Shown in pieces: positions 8,111 to 18,885 of a stretch of DNA of 64,000 nucleotides. Below the pieces are notes generated by a model. That model was not told the DNA's origin. It was given only the letters and a program-made list of their open reading frames with translations, and searched no databases. This stretch comes from Brevibacillus centrosporus. GTDB lineage: Bacteria; Bacillota; Bacilli; Brevibacillales; Brevibacillaceae. The translations under genes and the position numbers were made by a program. Location of the stretch: the NCBI RefSeq assembly GCF_003710815.1, contig NZ_RHHP01000028.1:1-64000 (forward strand), written 5' to 3'. Numbering within the stretch: position 1 is the first letter of the stretch; the number at the start of each line of letters is the position of its first letter.

Positions 8111-8149
8111 AACGCAAAAAAGCGCTGATGGGGTGGTTCCACACAGCGC
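8111..8149 (-). terminator. Terminator after the VOC gene
   Basis: On the minus strand GCGCTG...CAGCGC is followed by TTTTTTGCG. It follows the stop codon of the gene at 8167. Confidence 0.85.
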
Positions 8150-8166
8150 ACATGTCCGTGATTTTC

Positions 8167-8571
8167 CTATTCTTTTCGCAGATTGAGCTGCCAGGAAACA
8201 CCATATTGATCGGATATCCACCCAAAGCTTTTGCTGATCGGCGTCGAGGAGAGCGGCATGAGAACAGCACCACCTTCGGACAGCTTGTGGTAAAGATGCT
8301 CAATTTCTTGCTCGGTGTCGCACTCAACGAACAGGGACATGGCGGGCGTAAAGCCAAATTCGTGTTTGACGATGCTGTCAATGCACATAAACGTCTGATC
8401 TTTCAGCGAAAACGTCGCATGCATTACGCTCCCCTCTGCTGCCCCCGCATCTGATCCAAATCGATGAATCGTATGTATTTCAGCACGCTCAAAAACAGAT
8501 ACATAAAAGTTCATTGCCTCTTCTGCCTGACCCGCAAACATAAGGAATGTCGTAATCTTCGCATTTGTCAC
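8167..8571 (-). CDS. VOC family protein (PhnB-like)
   Basis: The 134-residue protein belongs to the vicinal oxygen chelate superfamily, subgroup PhnB / 3-demethylubiquinone methyltransferase-like. The opening ITTFLMFAGQAEEAMNFYVS and the ending SFGWISDQYGVSWQLNL are typical. Members are cytoplasmic dimers of unknown substrate; some bind metal. The gene is monocistronic, with its own terminator. The function is not predicted beyond the fold. Confidence 0.85.
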   Translation of the reverse strand: MTNAKITTFLMFAGQAEEAMNFYVSVFERAEIHTIHRFGSDAGAAEGSVMHATFSLKDQTFMCIDSIVKHEFGFTPAMSLFVECDTEQEIEHLYHKLSEGGAVLMPLSSTPISKSFGWISDQYGVSWQLNLRKE

Positions 8572-8704
8572 TTCCTACACACCTCCAGCTTCATCAAGAC
8601 ATGTCCGAAATTGTATTCATAAACGCTAGAATTCCCTCGATCTGCTAGCGTCATCCCTGCATATTCTACTATCTCACCCGTCTGTTTTCGCTGTCTAGTA
8701 ATAA

Positions 8705-8746
8705 ATAGGAAAGAAAGGAAGACGCCCATGAGAGATCCTCACGGGC
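8705..8746 (-). terminator. Terminator of the YmaF-like gene
   Basis: On the minus strand GCCCGTGAG pairs with CTCATGGGC around a GATCT loop, followed by a pyrimidine-rich tail. The T-run is broken. Confidence 0.6.
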
Positions 8747-8773
8747 TTTCCCTTCTTCTAATGATTCTAGTCT

Positions 8774-9142
8774 TTAGGGCCTGCTATTGCGGATGACGCG
8801 GTTGGTCGTTGTCGTACCATTGATCCGGTGACGATGACCACGAGTGATCTGGGTGAGAACATTTACTCGATGGAAATGGTTGGGTCCTCCACCAAAAGGA
8901 CCTGTGCCATTAATCGAGAGACCCGTTTGTCCAAAATACAAATGGCGATGTCCGTCTGTTGTCGTTGTGATTGCACGGAATAGGTGAAAATGCGATCTTT
9001 GGCTCGGTACTCGCACCACGATGTCAGACACATTGCTGAACAAATGACGGTGATTGTCAACCAGCGACGTTACCCCCTCCATGCGGTGGCGTACTCGGTT
9101 CACGCGGGAGGCTTGTGTTTTGCGGAGCTTTTTCTTTGCGAT
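8774..9142 (-). CDS. YmaF-like His-rich protein, apparent ATC start
   Basis: The protein has repeated His motifs spaced along its length (DNHRHLF, SHFHLF, DGHRHLY, NHFHRV, RGHRHRI), as in the YmaF family, whose function is unknown; metal binding or spore-coat association is possible. The only in-frame canonical start is GTG at 9103, which lacks a ribosome binding site. An AAAAAGGAGG site at 9151-9160 sits 8 nt before an in-frame ATC (9142-9140) that would begin with Ala-Lys-Lys-Lys-Leu. I therefore extend the gene to the ATC. Either ATC is used as a rare start, or an ATG has mutated. Confidence 0.7.
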   Translation of the reverse strand: MAKKKLRKTQASRVNRVRHRMEGVTSLVDNHRHLFSNVSDIVVRVPSQRSHFHLFRAITTTTDGHRHLYFGQTGLSINGTGPFGGGPNHFHRVNVLTQITRGHRHRINGTTTTNRVIRNSRP

Positions 9143-9260
9143 GGGTAATCCCTCCTTTTTGCAAGAACTACTCTATCGTATGAACAAGCTGTGACTTGGC
9201 AACGGCGTATGACGGCTAGAAATTCGTACATCTTTGTCCGACTCCTAGTCGATTGAACAC

Positions 9261-9290
9261 AAAAAAGAGACTGGCACATCGTCCAGTCTC
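9261..9290 (-). terminator. Terminator of potABCD
   Basis: On the minus strand GAGACTGG...CCAGTCTC is followed by six T residues, immediately after potD. Confidence 0.9.
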
Positions 9291-9301
9291 GGTTCTTCCG
9301 A

Positions 9302-10363
9302 TTATCGGCCACTCTTCATTTCTGTCCAGTAGCGATCGTATTCTTGCAAGGCATCTCCTACATCGACGAGCCACTCCGCACGAGCGATGTCCGCCTTGTC
9401 GAGGAAGATCATTTTGTTGGAACGGTATTCCTCGCTATGCAGGGAGTACGCTTGCTCGTTCGGGTTGCTGTAGCCGATCGACTCGTAGTTTTTCACACTG
9501 ACTTGTGGATCCATCAAGTAGTCGATGAATTTTTCTGCCAGTTCCTTGTGCTTCGCGCCTTTTGGAATGGCCAGGGTATCTGCCCAAATAGTCGCGCCTT
9601 CTTTTGGAATCACGTATTCCACATCCGGATTTTGCGCGTGGATGAATGCTGCGTCACCGGACCAAACGGTACCGATCCAAGCTTCTTCCGCGATCATTTT
9701 TTGCTTGATGTTGTCGGTATCAAATGCCACAACGCCTGGTACCAGCGTTTTGAGATCCGCGAATGCTTTTTCCAGCTCCCCTTTATCCTTGGTGCTGTTG
9801 GAGAAGCCGTTTTTGATCAAAGACATCCCCATGACTTCACGAGGGTCGTTCAAGAGAATCACGCGGTCTTTGTATTTTTCGTTCCACAGGTCTGCCCAGC
9901 TCGTAGGGGCTTCCTTGACGAACTTTTTGTTGTAGGCAATCCCTGTAATACCCCAAGTGTACACGACGGAATGCTTGTTGTCCGGATCAAACGGAGGTGT
10001 CTGGAAGGTAGACACGATGTTTTTCATATTCGGGATGGCTTCCTTGTTCAAGTCCTCCAACAGGCCGAGCTGAATCATCGTAGCGACCATGTAGTCGGAA
10101 GGCTGGATCAGGTCATAGCCCGAAGCGCCCGCTTGAATCTTCGCCAGCATTTCTTCGTTGCTGCCGTATACGTCATAGTTGACCTTGACGTTGTACTTCT
10201 GTTCAAAATCCTTGATGACGTCTGGATCAAAGTTATCGGCCCAGCTGTAGATGTTGAGCACTTGCTCTTCTTGCTTCTCCGATGACGATGACGAACAACC
10301 AACAACAGTCAATGCGAGTGCGGCGGACAAAGCGCCGATCATGAGGGACTTAAAACGTTTCAT
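9302..10363 (-). CDS. potD: Spermidine/putrescine-binding lipoprotein
   Basis: The 353-residue product is the extracellular solute-binding protein of a polyamine ABC importer. The signal peptide ends in a lipobox (LTVVGCS), so Cys22 or so would be lipidated. The motifs NIYSWADNFDPDVI near the N-terminus and YDLIQPSDYMV further on are typical of PotD/PotF. It is the last gene of potABCD, 21 bp after potC. The exact polyamine cannot be told from sequence. Confidence 0.93.
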   Translation of the reverse strand: MKRFKSLMIGALSAALALTVVGCSSSSSEKQEEQVLNIYSWADNFDPDVIKDFEQKYNVKVNYDVYGSNEEMLAKIQAGASGYDLIQPSDYMVATMIQLGLLEDLNKEAIPNMKNIVSTFQTPPFDPDNKHSVVYTWGITGIAYNKKFVKEAPTSWADLWNEKYKDRVILLNDPREVMGMSLIKNGFSNSTKDKGELEKAFADLKTLVPGVVAFDTDNIKQKMIAEEAWIGTVWSGDAAFIHAQNPDVEYVIPKEGATIWADTLAIPKGAKHKELAEKFIDYLMDPQVSVKNYESIGYSNPNEQAYSLHSEEYRSNKMIFLDKADIARAEWLVDVGDALQEYDRYWTEMKSGR

Positions 10364-10384
10364 TTTCTCCTCCAGGCCTCCAAA

Positions 10385-11176
10385 TCAATATGTGATAGTC
10401 TTCGAATCTTTACGTCGGAACAGCTCGGCGATAATGACCAAGAGCACGGTGCAAACAATCAGCATCGTGGACAGGGCATTCACTTCTGGCGATACGCCCC
10501 GTTTCACCAAGCCATAGATATACAATGGCAGCGTCGTAGAGTTTGGACCCGCCACGAAAAAGGAAATGATGAAGTCGTCCAGCGACAAGGTAAAGGACAT
10601 CAAAAAGCCTGCCACGATTCCCGGCATAATCAAGGGAAGGGTCACATGACGGAGCGTTCCCCAAGGAGTCGCGCCCAAGTCTTGAGCAGCTTCCTCCAGC
10701 TCCTTGCCCATGTCAGCCAGTCGCGCGTTGATAATAACCATCACGTACGGCATGCTAAACGTGACATGCGCCATGATCAGTGTACCTTTCCCGAGCTCCA
10801 TATGAACCTGGCTGAACAACACGAGCAGCGCTAGACCCATCATGATTTCGGGGATGACGATCGGCAAGTAAATCAGGCCGTTGACAAACGTCCGCCAGCG
10901 CAGCGAGTAGTGCTTGATCGCCAGGGCCGCAGCCGTACCGAGAACGGTAGCCAAAACGCTGCTGATAATCCCGATGGTCATGCTGTTTGCGAGCGCCGCC
11001 ATAACCTGCCTGTTATCAAACAAAGAGAGGTACCACTTCCATGTAAAACCGCTCCACACGGCATTAATCCGTGAATCATTGAACGAGTAGAGCATCAAGA
11101 TCGCAATCGGCAGATACAAAAAGACCAGCATCAGCCAGGAATAGCCCGATAATACGTTTCTGCGCCATGTTTTCAT
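10385..11176 (-). CDS. potC: Polyamine ABC transporter permease PotC
   Basis: This 263-residue inner-membrane permease has six predicted transmembrane segments and the EAA loop that contacts the ATPase (EEAAQDLGATPWGTLRHVTLP). It pairs with PotB. Its start overlaps the potB stop by 4 bp, indicating translational coupling. Confidence 0.93.
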   Translation of the reverse strand: MKTWRRNVLSGYSWLMLVFLYLPIAILMLYSFNDSRINAVWSGFTWKWYLSLFDNRQVMAALANSMTIGIISSVLATVLGTAAALAIKHYSLRWRTFVNGLIYLPIVIPEIMMGLALLVLFSQVHMELGKGTLIMAHVTFSMPYVMVIINARLADMGKELEEAAQDLGATPWGTLRHVTLPLIMPGIVAGFLMSFTLSLDDFIISFFVAGPNSTTLPLYIYGLVKRGVSPEVNALSTMLIVCTVLLVIIAELFRRKDSKTITY

Positions 11177-12020
11177 GCTGTCCCCTCCTTCTTCTCGCTA
11201 GCTTTGGTCGCTTTGAAGAACAGAAGGATCAAGAGCATCGACAACAGCATCAAAACAATGGACAGGGCTGAACCAAACGGCCAGTCACGCGCAGACAGAA
11301 ACTGGTTCTGAATGACGTTCCCCATCAAAGCAGACTTTGCCCCCCCCATGACATCCGGAACCACGAACATCCCGATAGAGGAAACAAAGACGAGAATGGA
11401 GCCTGTCACCACACCAGACTTGGTCATGGGCAGTGTCACGTGCCAAAAGGCCTTCCACGGCGTCGCCCCCAGATCGTATGCCGCTTCCAGCTTGCGTCGA
11501 TCCATTTGCTCGAGGGACACATAAATGGGCAAGACCATGAAGGGAACGAGTGTGTACACCATCCCGAGCATCACGGAACCCGAGTTGTACAGCAACGGCA
11601 GTGGCTCGCTAATGATCCCCAAGGATTGCAGGATCGTGTTCACTACGCCTTGCGAGCGCAGGATGATGACCCAAGCATAGGAGCGGACCAGAAAGTTGAT
11701 CCAGAACGGAATCATCACCAGCAAAAGCCAAATCTGCTGTTTGGAACGCTCCAATCGGGAAATGTAATAGGAAAGCGGATACCCGAACAAGATCGACAGC
11801 ACCGTTGTCAGAATAGCCACGACAAATGTGTCCCAAAAAATCTGCCCGTACAGGGGATCCACTATACGGATGTAGTTGTTTGCCGTGAACTCATAGACAA
11901 CTTGCCCGTATGTTCCTCTTTTCCAAAAAGAAAGCATGACAATCAGCAGCATCGGCAAGACGAAGAGCGCACCCAACCACAACAGTGCCGGAAGCGCGAG
12001 AAGTTTCGTCGGTTTTTTGT

Positions 12021-12027
<7 letters not shown>
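11173..12027 (-). CDS. potB: Polyamine ABC transporter permease PotB
   Basis: The 284-residue permease has about six transmembrane segments. The EAA loop reads LEAAYDLGATPWKAFWHVTLP-like, matching the PotB family. It overlaps potA by 7 bp and potC by 4 bp in the operon. Together with PotC it forms the membrane channel for spermidine or putrescine import. Confidence 0.93.
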
Positions 12028-13007
<980 letters not shown>

Positions 13008-13052
13008 TCGTTCATTCCACCATATGTCATCATACTCATAGCAATCTAGGTT

Positions 13053-13081
13053 ACTATATCGAATATGATGCGTTTTGTAAA
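13053..13081 (-). promoter_or_regulatory. Promoter of potABCD
   Basis: On the minus strand TTTACA (13081-13076) and TATAGT (13058-13053) are 17 nt apart, a good sigma-A match upstream of potA. Confidence 0.6.
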
Positions 13082-13138
13082 CAGTTTCAAACCCTCCTTG
13101 CTCAATTTTTCCTCGTTCCCCGGTAGGAGATGAAGCAC

Positions 13139-13176
13139 AAAAAGGCCGAGCCCCTGCATGACTATGGGCCCGGCTT
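13139..13176 (-). terminator. Terminator after the EamA remnant
   Basis: On the minus strand GCCGGGCCC pairs with GGGGCTCGGC, followed by CTTTTTG. Confidence 0.75.
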
Positions 13177-13192
13177 ATTTATGCATTTCTCC

Positions 13193-13965
13193 TTATATGG
13201 ACGCAGATGTCGGTTTTGGTGCAGACCTCTTGGCCTTCATACCGAAGTAGTTCGTGCCGATCACCCCCGCTATAATGAGCAAGCCTCCCAATAGATGATA
13301 GAGAGATAGCTGCTCCTGCAAGAATAGGACACCTGCCACGACCGTAACCAAGGTAGACAGGTTGTTGAATACGCTCAGCCTGGAAGCTTCCAGCTTCGAC
13401 AGGGCAAAGTTGTTCAATAGGGAGGTCACAAGTGACGAGAGAATCCCCAGAAACAGAATGGAGGCGAGGAACAACGGATTTTCGAGAGGCGCCCAAAACG
13501 AGCTCAGCTCTCCCGCAGCCAGATGCCGAGAAACCGCCCACCCATTAAAGAATAGAAACCCGATCAGTGACACCATAAAGGTGATGTCTATATAATGAAA
13601 GCTTCTAGTCATTTTTCGAGCCAGCACGCTATACCCCGCCTGAGACAAGGCAGATAACAGGATCAAGACCGTTCCCAGACTGCTTCCTGCACCTACCGCC
13701 CCGCCTTTCATCGCAAGCATGTAGATGACCCCAGACACCGACAAAAGGGTAGACGCCTTCTGCAGCCAGGTTGACGCTTCCTTTAAGAGAAAGCTCGCCA
13801 TCAGCAAGGTGAAGATCGGGACAGTTGCCTGGATGATCCCCGCTTCCGATGACGTCGTATACACCAGCCCGAAGGCTTGCAGGGTGAAAAACAGCGTTGG
13901 ATACAGAACAGCCAAAGGCAATAAGGCACCGATCTGCTTCGGTTTGATGGTCAGCCTCACCCAGC
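13193..13965 (-). pseudogene. EamA/DMT transporter, 5' end deleted
   Basis: The reading frame matches an EamA-family drug/metabolite transporter from KQIGALLPLAVLYPTLFF onward (second half of the first EamA repeat plus the complete second repeat, about eight helices). The usual first 60-70 residues with two transmembrane segments are missing. Upstream of about position 13950 the frame only continues as antisense of the MocR-type gene, so the apparent N-terminus (MGGSVNKQIIFVRLDGLVD) is not transporter sequence. Divergent EamA and MocR genes are a common pair. A deletion seems to have removed both 5' ends and the shared promoter. The open frame runs to 14065. Confidence 0.8.
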
Positions 13966-15055
13966 CCCCGATCCGGATATCTTTCCGTATCTGGACTTTC
14001 AGCATTGCATCAACAAGGCCATCGAGACGTACAAAAATGATTTGTTTGTTTACGGAACCGCCCAAGGTCTACCCACTCTCATTCCCGTCCTGCAAAAGCT
14101 TTTGGCGAATCACCAAGTCTTTGCGCAGCCTTCTCATATTGTCGTCACGTCTGGCGTACAGCAAGCCTTGGCGCTCTTGGCGACGATTCCTTTTCCCAAC
14201 GGCAAAACGAACATCTTGATCGAGCAGCCAGGCTACCATCTGCTGATCGAATACTTGGAGACGCACAAGCTTCCGGTCATGGGCATCAAACGCACTAGGG
14301 CGGGGCTGGATCTCGATGAATTGGAGCAGCTCTTCCGCAGCGAGAGCATCAAGTTTTTTTACACGATGCCGCGCTTTCACAGTCCATTGGGTACCACCTA
14401 CTCCCAGCAAGACAAAAAAGCGATCGTAGAGCTTGCCAAGAAATACGATGTATATATTGTGGAGGACGATCACCTCGCCGATCTCGAGCAGGACAGCAAA
14501 GCCGATCCGCTTTTCTCCTACAATCGCTCTGGGCATGTTATTTATTTGAAAAGCTTTTCCAAAATCATTTTTCCCGGGCTGCGCTTGGGAGTCGCCGTCA
14601 TTCCCGAGTCCCTCAAGGATAGCTTCAATCACTTCAAAAAGCTTCTCGACATCGACAGCTCCATGCTGTCTCAGGCGGCCTTAGAGATTTATGTAAAGAG
14701 CGGGATGTTCGATAGGCACAAACAAAAAATACGCACTTCCTACGACCGCAGGGCAAGGCTTTTGACAGATTCCCTGATTCGCGAGCAGGCAAGGACTGAT
14801 GGCCTGTTTCGCTTTCCTATGATGAAGCACCCCGGCATTCATACGCATCTCGTCCTAAATGAGCCGTTATCTGTTTCTCGCCTCGTTCCAGTCCTGAAAA
14901 AGCAGTTCATTCTGGTCGAATCCATAGACAGGCACTACTTGTCTGACTTTCCCCGCGAAAACATCCTCAAGCTAAACGCCTCTACCGTAAAAGAAGAGCG
15001 GATCGAGCAGGCAGTCGAGCAGCTGGTCGAAGTGCTGCACAAAGCTCAGCGGTAA
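13952..15055 (+). pseudogene. MocR-family regulator, helix-turn-helix region deleted
   Basis: The product resembles the aminotransferase-like part of MocR/GabR regulators: FPYLDFQHCINKAIETYKND, VYGTAQGLPTL, VTSGVQQAL, and the PLP-lysine motif LKSFSKIIFPGLRLG. Homology can be followed back to about 13967, with no start codon and an in-frame stop at 13922. The N-terminal GntR winged helix and linker (about 90-110 residues) are absent. A TTG at 14042 is a formal start but cuts into the domain. Without its DNA-binding domain it cannot act as a normal regulator. It abuts the truncated EamA gene head to head. Confidence 0.82.
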
Positions 15056-15075
15056 TTCCGATTTCTCTGCTTACG

Positions 15076-15108
15076 AAAAAAAGAGGATTCGCTTCATCGC
15101 GAATCCTC
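15076..15108 (-). terminator. Terminator of clpE
   Basis: GAGGATTCGC and GCGAATCCTC pair; on the minus strand the stem is followed by seven T residues. It lies after the clpE stop codon and may also stop transcription from the MocR remnant side. Confidence 0.85.
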
Positions 15109-15131
15109 GGTCAAGCATCAGCCGCTTGCTA

Positions 15132-17285
15132 TTATTCGGTTCCCTTCGTCACTTTAATTTCACCATCCACGACATCGACGCTGATCCGGGAAATTTGCTC
15201 TTCCTCCATCACCAGATCCGCAATGCCGTCCTCGACGTACTGCTGAATGACCCTGCGCAGCGGTCTTGCCCCGAATGCTGGATGATAGCCTTTTTCCGCC
15301 AGCATGGCTTTGGCTTCCGCGGAGATCGTCATTTCCATTCCTTGGTCGCTCAAATTCGCCATGACATCCTGCAGCAAGACATCCACGATCTTCACCAGAT
15401 CTTCTTTTTGCAAATGGTTAAAGGCGATAATACCGTCAAAGCGGTTGAGAAACTCCGGTCGAAAGTACGCGCCCAGCGACTCCAAGACTGACACAGGCTC
15501 AGGAGTTTTGGCACCAAAGCCCACGGAAATTTTCCGCTCACTTACCCCCGCGTTGCTCGTCGCAATAATCACTGTGTCTTTGAAAGTGACAGTGCGGCCT
15601 TGGCTATCTGTCAATCGTCCATCCTCCAGAATTTGCAGGAACATGTTCTGAACGTCCGGATGCGCCTTTTCGATCTCATCTAGCAAGATGATGCTGTACG
15701 GATTGCGGCGTACGCGCTCTGTCAGCTGTCCCGCCTCTTCGTGACCGACGTAGCCAGGAGGGGAACCGATCAGTTTGGACACCGAATGCTTTTCCATGTA
15801 CTCACTCATGTCCAGCCGGATCATCGAATCGCGCGTACCGAACAGCTCTTCTGCCAATGCTTTGGTCAGCTCTGTCTTCCCTACGCCAGTCGGTCCGACA
15901 AACAGGAAGGACGCGATCGGTCTGTGTTTCGGTTTCAGTCCGGCCCGGCTGCGGCGAATCGCTTTGCCTACCTGTGTTACTGCCTCGTTTTGACCAATGA
16001 CTTTGCGTTCCAGATTCTCCACCAGATGCTTCATTTTCGTCTGCTCATCGCTCTGCAGCTTCTTCACCGGAATCCCTGTTTTTTGCTCGATGATTTCCTG
16101 AATATCCTCGACGGAAACGACTGCATGATACTCGGAACTGTCCTTCGTATCGAGTGCCGCGAGGATTTTCGCTTCTTCATCGCGCAGCTTTGCCGCACGC
16201 TCGTAATCCTCTGCTTTCGTGGCGTCCTGTTTTTCGACGCCGATGGCTTTCAAGCGTGCTCTCATTTCCTCTGTATCGTTCGCAGAGGAGCGCAGATTCA
16301 GCTTCGAGCCTGCTTCATCCAGCAGATCGATGGCTTTGTCGGGGAGAAAACGATCCTGAATGTAGCGGTGCGAGTATTCCACACACGCCCGCAGTACATC
16401 GTCCGGATACGACACCAGGTGATAAGACTCGTATTTCGCACGCAGTCCCTTCAAAATCTCCAATGCCTCGTCCGTTGTAGGCTCTTTGACCATGACCGGT
16501 TGGAAACGGCGCTCCAGAGCTGCATCCTTTTCAATGACGCGATACTCTTTGAGCGTGGTTGCCCCGATGACTTGCAGCTCGCCGCGAGCCAGAGCTGGCT
16601 TCAGGATATTCCCTGCATCCATCGAGCCTTCTGCGGAGCCGGCTCCGACCAGGAGATGCAGCTCATCGATAAACAGAATGACATTTTCACGCTGCGTCAG
16701 CTCCGCTATGATCTGTTTCATTTTTTCTTCAAACTGACCACGAATACCCGTGCCCGCTACGAGAGACGCTACATCTAACGTATAGACGATTTTCCCGCGC
16801 AGCTTGGTTGGGACATTTCCCTCGACGATTCGCAGGGCCAGGCCCTCTGCAATGGCGGTTTTACCGACACCGGGCTCCCCGATCAAGACCGGGTTGTTCT
16901 TGCCGCGACGGTTCAAAATCTCGATGACGCGCTCAATCTCGCTATCCCGACCGATCACTGGATCAATGAGGCCTGCACGAGCGGCATCATTCAGATTGCG
17001 CCCCATCTTGTCGAGGATTCCTCCACGTCCGCGGTCGCTGGCTGTCGCGTTTGCAGAAGAAGCATTTCCTGCTCCCGGATTCATGGACGAAGCTTTCGCA
17101 AAGTTTTGCAGGAAATCATCCAGCCCGGAGAAGGAAGAAAAAGGACCAAAGTTCATGCCAAGTCCGATCTTGTTTGACATTTTCGCATGGCATTCGTTGC
17201 ACAAATGATACTTTTGCTGCTTCCCTTGAACCTGTATATTCAAAAACACGTTTGCATTTCGTTGTTGGCATACTTCACACTGCAT
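15132..17285 (-). CDS. clpE: ATP-dependent Clp protease ATP-binding subunit ClpE
   Basis: The 717-residue Hsp100 unfoldase delivers misfolded proteins to ClpP. An N-terminal zinc finger (CEVC at residues 3-6, CNEC about 29-32) marks it as ClpE rather than ClpC. The first AAA+ domain has Walker [10 protein letters not shown], followed by a UVR-like segment ([15 protein letters not shown]). The second AAA+ domain has GPTGVGKTE. Length matches the family. Upstream are a consensus promoter and two CtsR heptad repeats, so it is expected to be derepressed by heat or other protein stress. Confidence 0.96.
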   Translation of the reverse strand: MQCEVCQQRNANVFLNIQVQGKQQKYHLCNECHAKMSNKIGLGMNFGPFSSFSGLDDFLQNFAKASSMNPGAGNASSANATASDRGRGGILDKMGRNLNDAARAGLIDPVIGRDSEIERVIEILNRRGKNNPVLIGEPGVGKTAIAEGLALRIVEGNVPTKLRGKIVYTLDVASLVAGTGIRGQFEEKMKQIIAELTQRENVILFIDELHLLVGAGSAEGSMDAGNILKPALARGELQVIGATTLKEYRVIEKDAALERRFQPVMVKEPTTDEALEILKGLRAKYESYHLVSYPDDVLRACVEYSHRYIQDRFLPDKAIDLLDEAGSKLNLRSSANDTEEMRARLKAIGVEKQDATKAEDYERAAKLRDEEAKILAALDTKDSSEYHAVVSVEDIQEIIEQKTGIPVKKLQSDEQTKMKHLVENLERKVIGQNEAVTQVGKAIRRSRAGLKPKHRPIASFLFVGPTGVGKTELTKALAEELFGTRDSMIRLDMSEYMEKHSVSKLIGSPPGYVGHEEAGQLTERVRRNPYSIILLDEIEKAHPDVQNMFLQILEDGRLTDSQGRTVTFKDTVIIATSNAGVSERKISVGFGAKTPEPVSVLESLGAYFRPEFLNRFDGIIAFNHLQKEDLVKIVDVLLQDVMANLSDQGMEMTISAEAKAMLAEKGYHPAFGARPLRRVIQQYVEDGIADLVMEEEQISRISVDVVDGEIKVTKGTE

Positions 17286-17375
17286 AAATCTTACCCCCTA
17301 TACAGCGAATGTTTTTTGTGGCAATAGCATTCTCCCGCTTGTTTGCAGGATACGACGGTCAATCGCCATTGAATG

Positions 17376-17392
17376 TTTGACCTTTATTGACC
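17376..17392 (-). promoter_or_regulatory. CtsR operator 2
   Basis: On the minus strand GGTCAATAAAGGTCAAA matches the CtsR direct repeat (RGTCAAA N3 RGTCAAA) with one mismatch. It lies just downstream of the clpE -10 element. Confidence 0.85.
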
Positions 17393-17404
17393 TTCGATGT
17401 CTTT

Positions 17405-17433
17405 ATTATAATTTGACCTTCTTTGACTTTCAA
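17405..17433 (-). promoter_or_regulatory. clpE promoter with CtsR operator 1
   Basis: TTGAAA (17433-17428) and TATAAT (17410-17405) are separated by 17 nt. The spacer contains AGTCAAAGAAGGTCAAA (17428-17412), a perfect CtsR heptad repeat, so CtsR binding would block RNA polymerase. Confidence 0.92.
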
Positions 17434-17463
17434 GAAGAAATGAATAGGAATTTTTTACATGTA

Positions 17464-17492
17464 TTGATTCGCTTCCTATCCCTTCCTATAAT
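17464..17492 (+). promoter_or_regulatory. Promoter of the PadR gene
   Basis: TTGATT (17464-17469) and TATAAT (17487-17492) are separated by 17 nt, about 40 nt before the start codon. Confidence 0.7.
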
Positions 17493-17533
17493 GGTCATGA
17501 GATGAGATGAGTTAAGTCAGGGGGCATTATCAT

Positions 17534-18079
17534 TTGAATACACTCGCATACGGACTTCTTGGACTAGTTGCTCGAACACCTAGCTCCGGCTATGATCTAA
17601 TGCTCCAGCTTCAGCCATACTGGCAAGCCAAGCACAGCCAGATATACCCGCTTCTCGCTAAACTAGAACAAGAAGGGTACATGCAATTCACCCGCGTCCA
17701 CCAGACAGATCGGCCAGATAAAAAAGTGTATTCCATAACAGAAAAGGGAGAAATCGCTTTAAAATTATGGCTGGCTGAACCTCCTGCCGAACCGGTTACC
17801 CGCGATGAAATGGTATTGAAAGCGTATTGCTTGCAGCTTACTGATGCCAAATCTGCACGAGCCTTGTTCACGAGTCGGATCGAACAATGCAAGGAACATA
17901 TGCAAATGTATGAACATGTCATGCAAGAGATGGAGCAACAATCAGATGGACATCCGAACGATCCGAACCACCCTGCTTTCAGTGATTACATATTGCTCTC
18001 GTGGGGTGTCCGCCGCATGAAGGAAGATGTGAAATGGTGTGAGTGGGTTCTCGAATTGCTGGAGAAACGAAAAGACTAA
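17534..18079 (+). CDS. PadR family transcriptional regulator
   Basis: The 181-residue protein has an N-terminal PadR winged helix (LAYGLLGLVARTPSSGYDLM, recognition part HSQIYPLLAKLEQEGYM) and a C-terminal helical domain (about residues 95-180) of the Vir_act_alpha_C type used for dimerisation. It resembles repressors of phenolic-acid stress genes, but no phenolic acid decarboxylase is nearby. It starts with TTG behind GGGGG and has its own promoter and terminator. Confidence 0.88.
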   Translation: MNTLAYGLLGLVARTPSSGYDLMLQLQPYWQAKHSQIYPLLAKLEQEGYMQFTRVHQTDRPDKKVYSITEKGEIALKLWLAEPPAEPVTRDEMVLKAYCLQLTDAKSARALFTSRIEQCKEHMQMYEHVMQEMEQQSDGHPNDPNHPAFSDYILLSWGVRRMKEDVKWCEWVLELLEKRKD

Positions 18080-18098
18080 TCGAGCAGACTACAAGAAG

Positions 18099-18130
18099 CC
18101 AACATTCCCATGTGGACTGTTGGTTTTTTT
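18099..18130 (+). terminator. Terminator of the PadR gene
   Basis: CCAACA (18099-18104) pairs with TGTTGG (18118-18123), followed by TTTTTTT. Confidence 0.8.
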
Positions 18131-18192
18131 CTCGTAGTGGACATCCTAGTTAAATATGTTCATGATCCTAACCGAGTAAGGGGGTGCCCCTG

Positions 18193-18885
18193 TTGAATCA
18201 GCCAAAACTGGTTCACTTCAGCGATAAGGACTTGGATGGGGAGTCTTGTTTCATTCTCAGCCGCCTTGCCTTTCCTTCCCGAGAGATGGACCTGCGCGGA
18301 GTGACACCTTACACCGTCAATCAGGAAGTCCAAAGATTTCTGGACGAAGAGCTTTCCCGCGAAATGGAAGTCGTCATTACGGATGTCAGCGTCAACGAAG
18401 AGGTAGCCGCGCTTATACAGAAAAAAGTCAAGCAAGGGCATTTCCTTCGATTAATCGATCATCACCCGACTGCATTGCCATTGGCTTCCAGCTATGATTG
18501 GGCAAACGTAATCATCGAGGACTCAGGGAAAAAGACCTCGGCAACCAGTCTCTACTACTCCTACCTGGTCGACCAAGGCCTTTTAGCTCCGTCTGACGTT
18601 CTTAGCGACTATGTCGAGCTGGTACGCTCGTTTGATACGTGGGACTGGGATTCGTCAGGAAATATGCGGGCCAATCAGTTGAACCTTTTGTTTTACATGG
18701 TCGAGAGAGATGTCTTTGTTCAAGATGTGATCAGCCGTTTGCGCGGGGATGGCCCCGATCAGGACCAATTTGTATTCAATGAAGTAGAGTCTGTGCTCAT
18801 TTACACCGAGGAAAAAAGAATGGATGAGTTCGAACAAAAAAAGCTGAAGCAAATGAAGCATGTCGAGGTACCTCTGTTGTGCCTA
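18193..18885 (+). pseudogene. DHH-family phosphoesterase, 3' end deleted
   Basis: The N-terminal 230 residues match DHH-type phosphoesterases (NrnB/oligoribonuclease-like). HFSDKDLDGESC carries the first metal-binding aspartates, VVITDVSVN the next, and LIDHHPTALPL is the DHH motif. After about MKHVEVP the frame runs as antisense of a lipoprotein gene on the other strand and ends at 19029 with unrelated sequence. The C-terminal DHHA1-type substrate-binding domain is therefore missing. A TTG at 18193 behind AAGGGGG is the likely start; a GTG at 18184 is also possible. Loss of the C-terminal domain probably abolishes activity. Confidence 0.78.

Noticed and set aside
13725-14219. A 164-codon plus-strand frame overlapping the EamA/MocR junction
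   Set aside because: It is out of frame with the MocR homology and antisense to the transporter; no coding signal.
15741-16778. A 345-codon plus-strand open frame inside clpE
   Set aside because: Purely antisense to clpE; no ribosome binding site and no family resemblance.
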